Shown here one piece after another: positions 33,815 through 45,600 of a DNA stretch of 64,000 nucleotides. Source of the stretch: Formicarius rufipectus (lineage: Eukaryota; Chordata; Aves; Passeriformes; Formicariidae). Location: positions 2,353,598 through 2,417,597 of the forward strand of contig VXAU01002071.1 of NCBI GenBank assembly GCA_013399695.1, written 5' to 3'. The notes beneath the pieces are model-generated. The model ran no database searches, was not told the origin of the DNA, and saw only the letters and a program-made list of their open reading frames with translations. The translations under genes and the position numbers were made by a program. Position 1 is the first letter of the stretch. Every line of letters starts with the position of its first letter.

Positions 33815-34680
33815 GCAGACGGACCGGGAGCACCCAGGGAAGAATCCGCCGCCACCCGCCCTTGCAAATTTTGTTGTTGGTTTGTTTTGTTTTGTTTTCT
33901 GTTTTTAAAAGCCCTGTGCCCCGAGGGCTGGGACGATCTGGGAGCTGTAGTTCGGCTGCATGGCTTTTATTTAATTAATTCTGCAAAGCACTAAGGAAAG
34001 GACTACGTTTCCCAGGAGGTACTGTGGGCCCTTCTGTTTGCTCAGCAAAACTAATCCCCGACCTAGGAGGAGGCAGCAGTCCTTGCTTAAACTGTGAACC
34101 TGCAAAGGTTCTCTTGCAAAGGGACGGTTAAAGCGCTACGGGCTCGGAGGACGGACCGCTGGGATGTGGTGGCTGAGGAGTCCTGCTCCTCCCCAGAGAA
34201 TCTACGTTGCAGTAAAGCTTCACCAGCAAAAGAAAAAAACCCAAAACACTAGTTCAGAATAATCCACTCTTGCAAAAGCATTCTTGCTTTTCCTTTTTTC
34301 TTTTTTTTTTCCCAAGGCCAGAGGAAGGGTGTTGAGAATCCATGAGACAGTTCTGTGTTCCCCACGTTCCCCTCAGGCAGACCCAGCACTGACCCCACTA
34401 AGCAAGAGCCACCTCTGCACGAGACTCGTCCCCAGCACAGGGGACGAGTGGAGCTGTAGATTGGAACTGAATCCTGCAGGACTGCACAGAGACAAGGGCC
34501 ACCCCTAAATGCTGGCGGGCACAGAGGGCTTGAGAGAGCAAATGAAACCTGTGAACTTACTGGTAGGTTCTGAAATCAACAATACAACAGCATCTCTGTA
34601 AAACTCACGTGTATGTTGTGTATACTGCTTATTATTTTAAGTCAAAATTCATTATAAACTTGTATCAGAAAAAGATGTTC
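33815..34680 (+). other. WNT2B: Probable WNT2B 3' untranslated region
   Basis: Follows the stop codon. It contains TTTTG repeats at about 33883-33899 and a T-rich run at about 34300. It ends in an AT-rich stretch (about 34600-34675) that includes CATTATAAACTTG. No canonical AATAAA lies in this part. One occurs at 35108-35113, beyond a CR1 copy, so the mRNA end is uncertain. Confidence 0.5.
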
Positions 34681-34905
34681 TTTGCTTTTTGAATTCCTAA
34701 ACACCCAGCTGGGCACTTCTGCAGAGCAGGAACCAGCCTGCAGTTTCTTCTCCCTGCTGCACCCATCATTTGGGATGATGCTCCCACCATCCCAAAGCAC
34801 AGGAACACCCCCCCAACCTGGATGTTATATGTGCCTTCCCCACAAAGCAGAGGATGGCATCCAGAGCCTCGGGGGAATCCTTTTTCAGGAGCAGCACACT
34901 CTAGG

Positions 34906-35061
34906 ACATGTGGCTGCCCCATCCCTGGAAGTGTCCAGGGCCAGGTTGGATGGGGCTTGGAGCACCCTGGGCTGGTGGAAGGTGTCCCTGCCCATGGCAG
35001 GGGGTGGCACTGGATGAGCTTTAAGGTCCCTTCCAACCCAAACCATTCCCTGGCTCTAGTA
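34906..35061 (+). repeat. CR1 LINE 3' fragment
   Basis: From TGTGGCTGCCCCATCCCTGG to CCAACCCAAACCATTCCCTG, + orientation. It falls in the WNT2B 3' flank or distal 3' untranslated region. Confidence 0.9.
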
Positions 35062-35107
35062 ATGGGTTGAACAGGAGATAATAGATAGACTTCCAAACCT
35101 TTTCCAT

Positions 35108-35113
35108 TAATAA
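35108..35113 (+). terminator. WNT2B: Candidate distal WNT2B poly(A) signal
   Basis: AATAAA on the + strand about 1.3 kb after the WNT2B stop. The next sense-strand candidates are far away. Use of this signal is inferred only. Confidence 0.35.
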
Positions 35114-37483
35114 AAACACCAAAACTCCAAACAATGGACTAAAACTGAAGCTGATGAGAGGAGGGGGAGGCAGCTGCAGAGCTGTCAGTAGGTACCTTAG
35201 AGGGATCCATCCCTCTGGTCTCTAGAAATTTCTTCAATTCTCTTCCCCCAGTTCGAGCATTATGAAGATCTCTTATTTAAAGTACAGGTATTTTATAGTG
35301 TGATCAAAAGGTCCCAGTCCACACAAACAGATGTAATGAACAACAGTTGAACCTGTAAACTAAATTGACACAGGTGAAAAAAGAAAAATTACCTTCCTCA
35401 TTGCCATTCCTGAGGCTGAGGGCACTTCTGCCCCTAGAGCTGGGCTGCCCATTGCCCCGGGCAGGCTGTGCCTCCTCCCTGAGCCAGGAAAAAGGGGCTT
35501 TGTTTTCCTAATGCTGCTCAGCGTTGTGCTCAAGGGCAGGTAAGGACGTTTCACACTCTCAGAGAAAGTTTGCATTTCAAGCTTACAACAATGGGAAAGG
35601 CCAAGCCAACATTCACCTGTAAATACTTTTTTTGCTGCTTTATTGCTGCCAGAGGGGCTGTTGGAGCTCTCCAAGGAGCTGAGGTTTCCTCCCGCCAGCA
35701 GCGAGATGTGTGGGCAGAGGGAGCTGAGCCGCAACAGCCCAGCTGAAGGAAGGTCAAAGGAGCAGGATGGGATTAAGGAAAGAGGATTATGCTGGTCCTA
35801 AGCCACCCATCGGCTACTGCACCCCGAGCATCTCTGAACAGGGATTTTACTCAATGGCCCTAGGAAATATTAGTTTAAGTGGGGAGAGAAAACCACTTTG
35901 AAAAGTGCTTTGATGGGAACTGCTCGAAGAATGTAAAGAGCCTGCCATGGACCAATTTAGAGTACCTTCCTGCATGCCAGGCCACTGAGAGAGCTCATGC
36001 AGGAAAGGGACCTTCAGCAGAACTGCTGCAGAACCACAGACAAGCAAAAAGGTGAATGTTTTAACAGAGCTCTAAAGAGTTACATGAATCCCACCTCCCT
36101 CCTGCCTAACCTGGTTCTCCTAGAATTAAACCCTCTCCCTTGTGAATCTTCTCCTGACAGCACGAGAGGGATGGGCAGCACTTCCCTGCTCTTGCAGAGC
36201 CTGCACTCGAACTGGTGTTTACCCAGGAGGCTCCTGGTCTCCCCCCAGTCCCTTCCAAACCCTCTGGAAATTCAGAGACAGGTTCCCCACCTCAGCTGTG
36301 CTGAGGAATGCTGGCAGGTGAACAGGAGGTCTGAGCCAGGCCAAAGGCATCCCAAGCCTGCCACAGCCAGCAGGCTGATTGACCTGGAAGAGCCCCTCAT
36401 TTATCTTCATTACTGCTCCACCTACCATCAATTTACCACAGACCTGGAAAAAAATGCTGCCCCCTCGGCCATCAATCCAAACCTCCCTCCCAGAGCAGGA
36501 CACGCTCCGTGGGCTGAGAGGGACCCGGGGCAGGCTGTCAGCAAACACTTCTTCCTCTCCAGAGGACCCCTGGGAAGTGTCTGCAGCAGATCTGAGGGCC
36601 CACCTGATGAATGACACCTTAATCAATGGCTGCTGCCAAAATACATCTTCCATCTGAATGCAGATATTCAATATCTTAAAGAGGGAGACTCCCGAGGACA
36701 GCTTGTCTTGGGTTTATTGTCATCACTGAGAGGCTGAAACTGGACGCCTTCAGTGCTCTGTGGGATAACCACAGCTGAGACAGGAACCCTCCACAGTCCT
36801 GCTGTGACCACCAGTGTCGTGGGACCCCCTGGCCTGGCTGCCTTCCCCTGTCACAGCAGTAAAGCAGAAATAAAACTACTTGCAAGCAGCTACCAATGGT
36901 CCAGAAGCGCCTGGAGAAGCAGCCATGGACACAGCCTGAGTGCTCAAGGCCACCTGAGAGAAAAGGAGAGTCTCTTCTGCAAAGGGCTATGCAAGGCTAC
37001 ACTCATTTATTAACAAGCAATTAGGAAAAAAACAAACAAACAAACCAAAACAAACCCCAAAGCAGCAGAATGGCTGGGAATTGGCACACACTGGTCAGCC
37101 AGAGCAAACTCCCGGTGCTTGTGCCAGACGATGTCCCGCTGTGGGCTGAAGGAAATCCAGCCTGGTGTGTCCTCCCACAGATGAGCCCCACCGAAGCTCC
37201 CCTCAGCACACTCATCCAGCTGGTTTCCATCTCTAAACGTTTCTGAAGGCTGCAGTCTCGTCAGGGAACACTCAGTCCCTCTCACAAGCCCCTCTTAAGT
37301 AATCTGCCTAAAATGTGCAGGGAGCCTTTCATGCAAGATCATCTTCTAATCATCCTCCAGTCATCAAAAGCATGCCTGAACTTAAGGACAAGGCAGAATT
37401 AACTGCTTAATGAGCTTCTGAATAAGTTACCTTCTCTGAAGAAGCTGGACAGGACACACAAGTAGAAGGCATTGGGAACACAG

Positions 37484-37562
37484 GATCACGTGCAGGACCA
37501 GGAGTTGGACTTTGATGTTGCTTGTGGGTCCCTTCCAGCTCAGGAGATTCTACAATTCTGAT
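37484..37562 (+). repeat. CR1 LINE 3' fragment
   Basis: Short tail piece with GGACCAGGAGTTGGACTTTG and GTGGGTCCCTTCCAGCTCAG, then ATTCTACAATTCTGA. + orientation. Confidence 0.8.
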
Positions 37563-38549
37563 TTTCTGTAAATCACAGGAGTGAGAACAGCCCAGGTGAC
37601 ACCACCCTTTCCCTGGGTGGATGTAGTGGTAGCGCAGAGTTAAAACAGTGCCTGGCTACACCCCAATCCCAACACCCTCCGTGTCCTCCTGGGCCTTTCC
37701 TGTTCCCCGTGGGGTTCACAGAAGTGCAGAAGGCTTTGCTCAGGTACCTGTGGTCAGTGTGATCACAGGGGGGCATCACCTGCTGTTACAGGCTCAGCTG
37801 GCAGGGATGGATTGCTTGGAGCATTTTAACTAACATTAGCATAGCCCGTCAAGATCCGTGCGGGAGTTTCACAGCCCATATTCCCGATGCAGTCACAGAG
37901 CAGCAGCAGGGGGACACTGCTCTGGAATCAGCCAGTGAGTCAAGGCAGGAGAATGCAACAGTCACGTACTGTGTCATTCCTTTATGACTGATGAAAGGCC
38001 ACAGTGAAATTAGAAAAGGAATCAAGAGGCTGTTAAGAAAAGGGTCCGAGCCCATGAGGCTGCTCTGCGATTGCACAACTCGATGCATCCAGAGTAAAAG
38101 GAAAATGTCCTTGGGCAGGAGTAAGCAAGAGGAGGAAGATCCCAGCTGAGCACGCTCCTCGTGGTGGATGCACCCTCAGCGATGCCGTAAGTGTGGGTGT
38201 GTTGCCTCGCTCTCCCCAGTGACCACACACACCGAGGATCCCACCAAAGAGCAGAGTACGGCAACCACGGCTGGAAACCAGGAAAATTCCAAGCACATGA
38301 GCAGCATCCCTGAACACCGTCTGCTCCCTCCAGTGCAAGGGCTGGGGCGTGCAGAGCACACCCTGCCGAGGAGGCTCCAGAAGGGAGGAGGAAGCCAAGA
38401 GACAGAGCTGGAAAATGAAGCTGCCTTTACTCCTTATCCACCTTTGTGACAAGCTGGGTGAATTTGGAGCACAGAGGACGGTACACAGAAGCCCCCTGTG
38501 ACTGCTACTGTCACCCTGACTGATGTGTAGAATGCACCATCCTAACTAA

Positions 38550-38876
38550 CTGCAGGAGAGGGATGGGAGGAGTGTGTCCCTTGGAACAGCAAAAGAAGGC
38601 AAGCTGGACTCTGCTCAGAGACTGGTAGAATGTGAACACTGGAGGGGAGCTTTAGGTTGGGTCTCAGGAAAAGGCTCTTCCCCAGAGGGTGGTGGGCACT
38701 GAGCAGGCTCCCCAGGGCAGTGGGCACAGCCCCGAGGCTGCCACAGCTCCAGGAGGGGTTGGACAACACTCTCAGGCACAAGGTACGATTGTTGGGGAGT
38801 CTGTGTAGGGCCAGGAGCTGGACTAGATGATCCTTGTGTGTCCCTTCTTGCTCAGGATATTCTGTGACTCTGTGAA
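38550..38876 (+). repeat. CR1 LINE fragment
   Basis: Contains CCCCAGAGGGTGGTGGGCAC, TTGGACAACACTCTCAGGCA and GGAGCTGGACTAGATGATCC, ending GGATATTCTGTGACTCTGTG. Same subfamily type as the copy before WNT2B exon 2. + orientation. Confidence 0.88.
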
Positions 38877-41800
38877 CCCTCTGTCCTTGCTGCCCACAGT
38901 GCCCTCTGTTAGTTGCTCAGCACCAGTTCACATCTGCTCCCAACATCCACAGCAGGGCCCATTCCAACACCTCAGCACAGCCTCACGCGGCTGCAAACCA
39001 CACACCCCATACATTAGTGTTTGGGAGCTGCAGCTCCCCTCAGTGTCTCATCTCCAAGCAGGGGGAAGGGCAAAATTAATTTATGTCTGGCTGAGCCCCG
39101 TACGTTTGTCTCCCTTCCCTAAGGGAGTCTGCTCTCATATTTAACCTCTTCATTCTGCTGGCACTGGAGGTGGATGATGCAGCTTGTGGAGAGGTGCAGG
39201 CACTTCACTCTCCCCCCTCCCCCTGGAATCTTCCTCTCACTTGTGGTCCTTGGGATTCACCCAATGTTTCTCAGATTAAAAAAAAAAAAAAAAGAGGACC
39301 TCAAGACAAGTATGCATTTAATAAGCAGTGAGACAAATAAGCTCCAGTTATCCCAGCAGAATTACAACACCAGAGAACAATTTTCTGCATTCCTCTGAAG
39401 GCCTGAAGGAACCCAATTGCCTGCTCTCAGCCTAAATAGGTACCAGACACCAAGTGCTCCATAAGCAAACAGAGCCCCCAAAGTGCAAAAATGAAATAAG
39501 TAAAAAGCTTCACATTACATATAAACCAGCCGTTTGCACCTTGTTATTAATGGTCTTGACTATGACCTTTAAACCCTGCCTTGCTCAGAGTCATGGATCT
39601 ACGAGCCTTGGCACCCTCACAACAATTCCAGGATGAGGAGCAGGGAATAAACATGCCTGGTCAGTGCTGGAGAGATGCAGGAAAGGAACTGGCCTGTGAC
39701 AAACCTGGATGGAGAACTGCTCCAGGGGCATCTCCATATGAACCCATCCCCATAACCTCAGTGACCAGGGTGTCTGACACCATGAAAAGCCCTTTTGACA
39801 CATACATACATGTATAAAAACTACTAACACGAGGATCTATCCCAAATTCCAAGAATGAAGGACTCGCAGCATGGTGAGTCCTGCCAGAGTACCTGCCAGA
39901 GAGCTCATTCCCCAGAATTCTGATCTGGTTCATAAGCCCACATGAACTAGAGTTGCCTTGCGCAGACCTTGTTGCCCAGAAATACTTTGGTCTAAATTGC
40001 CTCACCTCTGCTTTAAAAGTTTTGATGATAGTAGCACCAATAGCCAATGGAAAGTTGTGTCCCTTGAAAGCTGGTAACACTTCCCTCTTCCCTTCCTGTC
40101 CTTTTTGGAAATTCTGGAGAAGAGGTTGGCAGGAGGAAATGCAGCATTCCTCTTCCTGGACATCCTGATCACAAACTGATCAGTCATGACATGGTGAGAC
40201 ACTTCAAGCATCAAAACCCACCCAACAAACCAAACCCATCCCAAACTCAAACCCTGCCTGTATTATCAAAGAGACTGTAATTACCCTGGTTTACAAACAC
40301 ATACACTAGCATCAGGTATAGAAAGAAATGCTGATCTTCAAGACTTGACTTTCACTGGCTACTCTGAATGAATCGAAAACCTGAGAAATCTATTAATGCC
40401 ACATAGAGACTCATGGGAAGGTTTTTTCCATCCCAGTGGCTGTAAGGTCACCACGGTGCATGTTTCAAGGAAATTACATCAATGCTTATCTGTCCTGAGT
40501 CATAACTCTGATTTTTTTTATATGCACACACACACAGCTGAGATGCTATTACTAAGGTATAGGTCAGGTCTAAGTCCCTGCTCCCATGTAGCATAGAACA
40601 CTCCTAAAAACCATGGACAGTCCTGCTAGGAAATCACACAGAGCACTCCTCCTTCCTCAAGAATTGCTGGCACTTCTAGAGACAGGAAGATTTTCATTAC
40701 ACAGCCTGCTGCCAGCTCTCCTTTCAGCACAAGCCCATCCCCTTTCTGTTACTGTTATGTCAGGGGAGGACAGTGAGAGAAAGCAGCTCTTGGGATGATA
40801 CATGGGAGGCAGAGCTTCATTTATAACCCCACACAACTGCTGGAAAAGGTTCAACTTTAAAAAGCATTAGGTTGGTTACCTTATGGGCCCCTGCAGACCA
40901 AGAAGTGAAATCACATGAACACAACAGGTCTATTAATCACCACAATGATTCCAAAGTGAGAAACAGCCCCAGTGACACACATTCAACTGGAAAGAAAGTT
41001 GAGAAAATTACCTACTAGTAGTTAGGTAACTCCAAAAAGCACGGGTAGTACCTTTCTGCAGGGCTCCCCTTTTGACTCCTCAATAAATTCAAGTATTTAA
41101 CTTGGATTAAAGTCAGCCAATAGAAATAGACAGTGGAGAGCAATAATGGCATTTCTACCTAAACATGTATGTTTCCTCTCAGTCAGTTACAAATAAACAT
41201 GAGATGAGGAGGAGACTCTCAGCTTCACAACACTTGGATTACAAGGTAAAGGAGGATTTGAAAACAAGAAAAAAAAATATTCTTGGTCTTCTGTGCCAGA
41301 ATAGATTGTAGGTCAACTCATACTGACCTTGTAAAGTAATTGCTTTAGGAACTGTTTCAGAGAACCAAGTACGGTACAAGATTCCTCTATCCAGGATTCA
41401 GAAACCTGAATAATTTACATGACCTTTGAAAGAAACCATCAAATGTCACAAACCTTCCAAAAGATCAAAAATGTAAGAGCTCCCTAGTTGTTAGGGGTAA
41501 GTGTATGTGTTTATCTGCAAAATGTCAGATGATGGGTTTCCATGTGCTCAGAATTAGCATTTATCCACAAAGCTGTGCTATTTTTATCACTTTCCCTTTT
41601 AAGAAGCCTGGGCTGACATGACTCTGCCCCCTCAATGCTGAGCAGCAAATCTGGATGGGAAAAAGGAGACATTTTCTCTAATGGGAGAGTGGAAATGAGG
41701 TCACACCAATTACCCCAAACCACTTGGCTGCCACAGCCATCTTTTCACCTCTGCAGTAAACAAACCCTTGGGGCTGGTCAGCATGTGAAGCAACTCCTTT

Positions 41801-42156
41801 GAAGAGTTCTCCACAACTCTGTTCTCCTCAAGTCCTGATATCAACAATGACAGTACTTTGGATTAACACTTGAAAAGTTCAGGTCTTCAAAAAAAACTCC
41901 CTTGCAGATATCACAACCACTTAGGGCAGTTTCAGAAACCATCCTATCTTTCAAAATGCTTTGACTTAAAGAGATGCACAATCAAATCTAAAGGAGGAAT
42001 AACACAAAACTGAGGAGTTTATACAACCATCTCCTTGAGTTCTGCAGCAACTATCCTTTAAGGACAGAGAAGAAACAAATCTTTGTTTGCACACTGTAAT
42101 CTATATCAAACTGACGCTTAAGAAGTCAACAAATCCAATGTGTTAAGAAGCAACCT

Positions 42157-42162
42157 TTTAAT
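42157..42162 (-). terminator. ST7L: Candidate ST7L poly(A) signal (ATTAAA)
   Basis: Reads ATTAAA on the - strand about 385 bases after the ST7L stop. It is the nearest signal of this type. A canonical - strand AATAAA is only found much further on, near 37009. Weak evidence. Confidence 0.3.
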
Positions 42163-42546
42163 AAGAAAGCAGAACCATACTTTGCTGTTAACAAATATTT
42201 TGAAAAAGGCTTATAAAATTCAATCTAAGCCAAGTATCTGGTACATCTGCAGCTGAGAAGGAAGTATCAATACTCCAAACACCTGCTCAGTTTGTGTACT
42301 CTCCTTTCCTACAGAGGAAGTATGAGCTTCCAGTTGTCCAAGTGATTTAGAGAGCAATAAACTATTGCTCAACAAAAACTATTTTCTTAGATGATTACAG
42401 ACTAAAGCCAAAGAAGAAATTCATATGTTAAGCACCATCAACATGGAAACCTGTCAAAGATATCAGTTTGAAGAGCCCAGATTTCTTCCTTGCCCCCCAT
42501 GACTGGGGGTCAGCCAACCACCAGGGTGAGGCTCATGACAATAAAA

Positions 42547-42669
42547 TCAAACTATGATGGAAAACGCACTCCAGTCACACTGGACTGGCTGATGCCACAG
42601 GCTGGACAGCAGCAGGACCTCAGTGTCTTCCACAGTGAAGCTGAAGGGTGAAAGAAGAGTCCCAAAGCA
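42547..42669 (-). CDS. ST7L: ST7L exon 15 (terminal coding exon)
   Basis: Starts after TTTCTTTCAG and stops with TGA at 42549-42547. It encodes [15 protein letters not shown], then LLLSSLWHQ followed by [13 protein letters not shown]. The first part aligns with the ST7-family ending through SLWHQ. The last 13 residues do not match the short ending I recall for ST7. The exon is in phase with exon 14. Confidence 0.82.
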   Translation of the reverse strand, partial: CFGTLLSPFSFTVEDTEVLLLSSLWHQPVQCDWSAFSIIV

Positions 42670-45600
42670 CTGAAAGAAACAGAACACAACAATAAATCAG
42701 TTCAACTTCCAAACCAACTTCCTCAGGGTGGCTCAAGGTATAAACAAAACCCACCCTGTGTCTTTCCCTCAAGGCAACAGAACTACAATCTCTTCACTGC
42801 TGGTGCCATGAAACAGGCTTGCTGCAAACATTAAGTGCTAATGAAGACACAGAAAATAAGAAGACCCCCTGGAAGCCACAGCTCCAGCCTTGTCCACTCA
42901 CCTCTGCTGTGGTCCACTCAGCTGGAGGCCAGGACACTGGGAGCACTCACCGGCCACAGCACCCGCAGCACCTGGGCAGGAGCAGGAGGGTTAGGATGGC
43001 ATTTCTCCCTGCCAAACTCTTCCAGCTGCTCAGCACTGTGCCTTCAGGGCTGAACAGACTAGCGAGAGCAGGGCAGGGTATCCTTATAGAATCACAGGAT
43101 GATCTGGGTTTTGAAGGGACCTTAAAGTCCATCTCGTGTCTTGATTTATAGGCCATTGACTCAAAACGTGCAAACTGAACAGCCCATCCAGCAAGACCAG
43201 ATAAGATCCATACTCTAGATGCCATCTAAACAGTTCCAGAAATACTGATTAGGCTAAAACAAATGGTGCAAGCTCCCCTGCACCTTCTCAACCCATCCCC
43301 CAAGTCTTCCACTGGGACATGGGTTATCCTCACACAAACCCTTGTTTCATGAGGCAGCAATGACAGGACTCATTTACTTTGAAGGTTTTACTTTGGCCCT
43401 CCTGGCTTCTATCATAACCTCAAATATTACATTAAAAAGGCTTTTAAAGCATAACATTCACAGCAGTGCAGGAGCCTTTCCTTGCAGCCAGCTCTTCCCT
43501 GCCTGTTTGCGTGTGGCACCTTCCCATTAAGTGCATGAGTTAAGATGTAGATTAGCAAGGCAAGAAACCTTTGCCCTTGGCATCGACACTCAGCTCTGAC
43601 AGGAAACTTCGGGCTTTTTTTTTCCTATCAAGTGTAGAACCACTCATTACACATTGGCAGGGAAGTGCACATCTCCAAACTATACACATTTTCTCTTAGA
43701 TAAGCAAAAGACTCAAGTGTTTATAAATATGAAAAGTTCAGCAGCTGGCTAAAAACTTAATTCTCCAGTCTCACTTAATGAGCTTTGGGGAAAGTGGTAG
43801 GGGGATTTGTTCAGAAAGTAAAGCAGAGTGTCACAGAAAGCAGGACTTGCCAGACAGGGCTCTGCTTTGTCCTGTTTTCTGTCCCTACATAGCTGCTATG
43901 GGCAAAACGGTCCAGAATGTTCTAATGGGGAACTAGGGAATATTCAGAGGGGAGATGCTTTCTCCTGATCTTGCAATCATAAAAATTAGCCAATTCTTAA
44001 TTTAAGACCCATGACTTCTTTCTTGTGAAAATACCAAGCGATCCATATTAAACCACTTTGGAACATGGACTGTCTTAGGTTTTTGTCCAATTCCCCGAAT
44101 GAGGAAGTTGTTTTCAGTAGGGTTCAGCAGGAAAACTGCAGCACTATTTTTTCAATAATATTAACTAATACTGGTCTGTTCCAGTAGCATAATGTTCCGA
44201 TTTAAGAAATTGGATTGATCTGCTTGGAATTGCCCAGAGAAGCTGTGGCTGCCCCATCTCTGGAAGTGTCCAAGACCAGGGAGGATGGGGTTTGGCACAA
44301 CTTGGTCGAGTGGAAGGTGTCCCTGCCCATGGTGGGGGTGGAACTGCATGAGCTTGAAGGTTCCTTCCAAACCAAACCATTCCATGATTCTATGAAGGTA
44401 TGTTGGGTGTTTTCAGGAATTTCTGGGAAGACTGTTTACAGTGCCTGCTGTCACTCTGCATCACTGGTGTCCTTGAAAGCAGACTTCTCGGTGTCTTTGT
44501 ATTACAGAAGGAATTGTGCAATCTCACTTTTACAAGATGATATACAGCCACCCAATTCTCCACCCATGCAACTACTACGATATAAAAATTCATACTGAAT
44601 GAAAAAATAATCAGACCCTTTTGTCTGCAGTTACAACAGAAGTTGTTTTATGTAGCAGTGCCTTCTGGCTTGTTCAGTGAGCTGTGCAGATAACTGTCAT
44701 CCCTTTTGTGTACCTTCTCCTGTCACTTACTGAGATGAATTTAAGCAGCAATGCTTGAGGAACAATGTTGTCTGATGATCAAGAACAGTGTGGTTCTCCA
44801 AGAGACCAGCAATATAGATGAAATGAACAGCAAGGCTGAGCTCTTGCGCTGGTACTGCAGCTCATGTGGATCCTTCACCACTGCCTGTCCCACTCTCCTC
44901 ATCAGTACTGACTCACACTGTGCACCTCCACTTAGGATGGAATCACAGAATGGGCTGGAAGAGACCTTAAAGATCATCTCATTCCAACTCCTTGCCATGG
45001 GCAGGGACACCTTCCACTATCCCAGGCTGCTCCAACCTGGTCTTAGACACTTCCACGGATGGAGAGTCCACAACCTCTCTGGGCATCTTCATGGGCTCTA
45101 AGTGGATAAGTAAACACTGACCACTTCCAGCAGCAGCCCCCAACACCTGCCAAGCCTCCCACCCGTGCAAGACCCACTGCAGAGCCCTGTGGTGGCACCC
45201 CCAGTGCCAGGAGCACGGGGACAGCATCCCTCCCTGCCGCGGCAGGAGCGCCGCCGAGCCGGTGCCAGCGCTCGGGGCCCTGCTGAAGCTGGATCACACT
45301 GTGTACATTGGAACCACTAAATGCTTCCTTGTGATTTTTGGCCACTTGGAATATTTTTAGCAATTTGCCAAGGCTTACCCTGTGATTTATTATGGAGGAA
45401 ACAAACTCAAGCACTAACAAATGAAAATATGTAAACTCAGACTTTGCAAGTCAATAGGAAGGTATTCGACTTCTTAAAGCCCTTCTGAGGCATGTGGACT
45501 CAACTGCTGGAAAAACAGTTTGATTAAGAAGCAACCGAAATGTAATCTAAGGAGTCACAGCTTGGAGATTTACAGGGAAAAATTCCATGGATACAATACT

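Larger units (their letters stand above)
35114..42546. other. Region between convergent WNT2B and ST7L
   Basis: No coding exon recognised. Contains CR1 copies (37484, 38550), an A-rich (AAAC)n tract at about 37025-37056, an A16 run at about 39279, a short CA repeat at about 40524 and AT-rich unique sequence from about 40 kb onward. Part of the right side may be ST7L 3' untranslated region. Confidence 0.55.
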
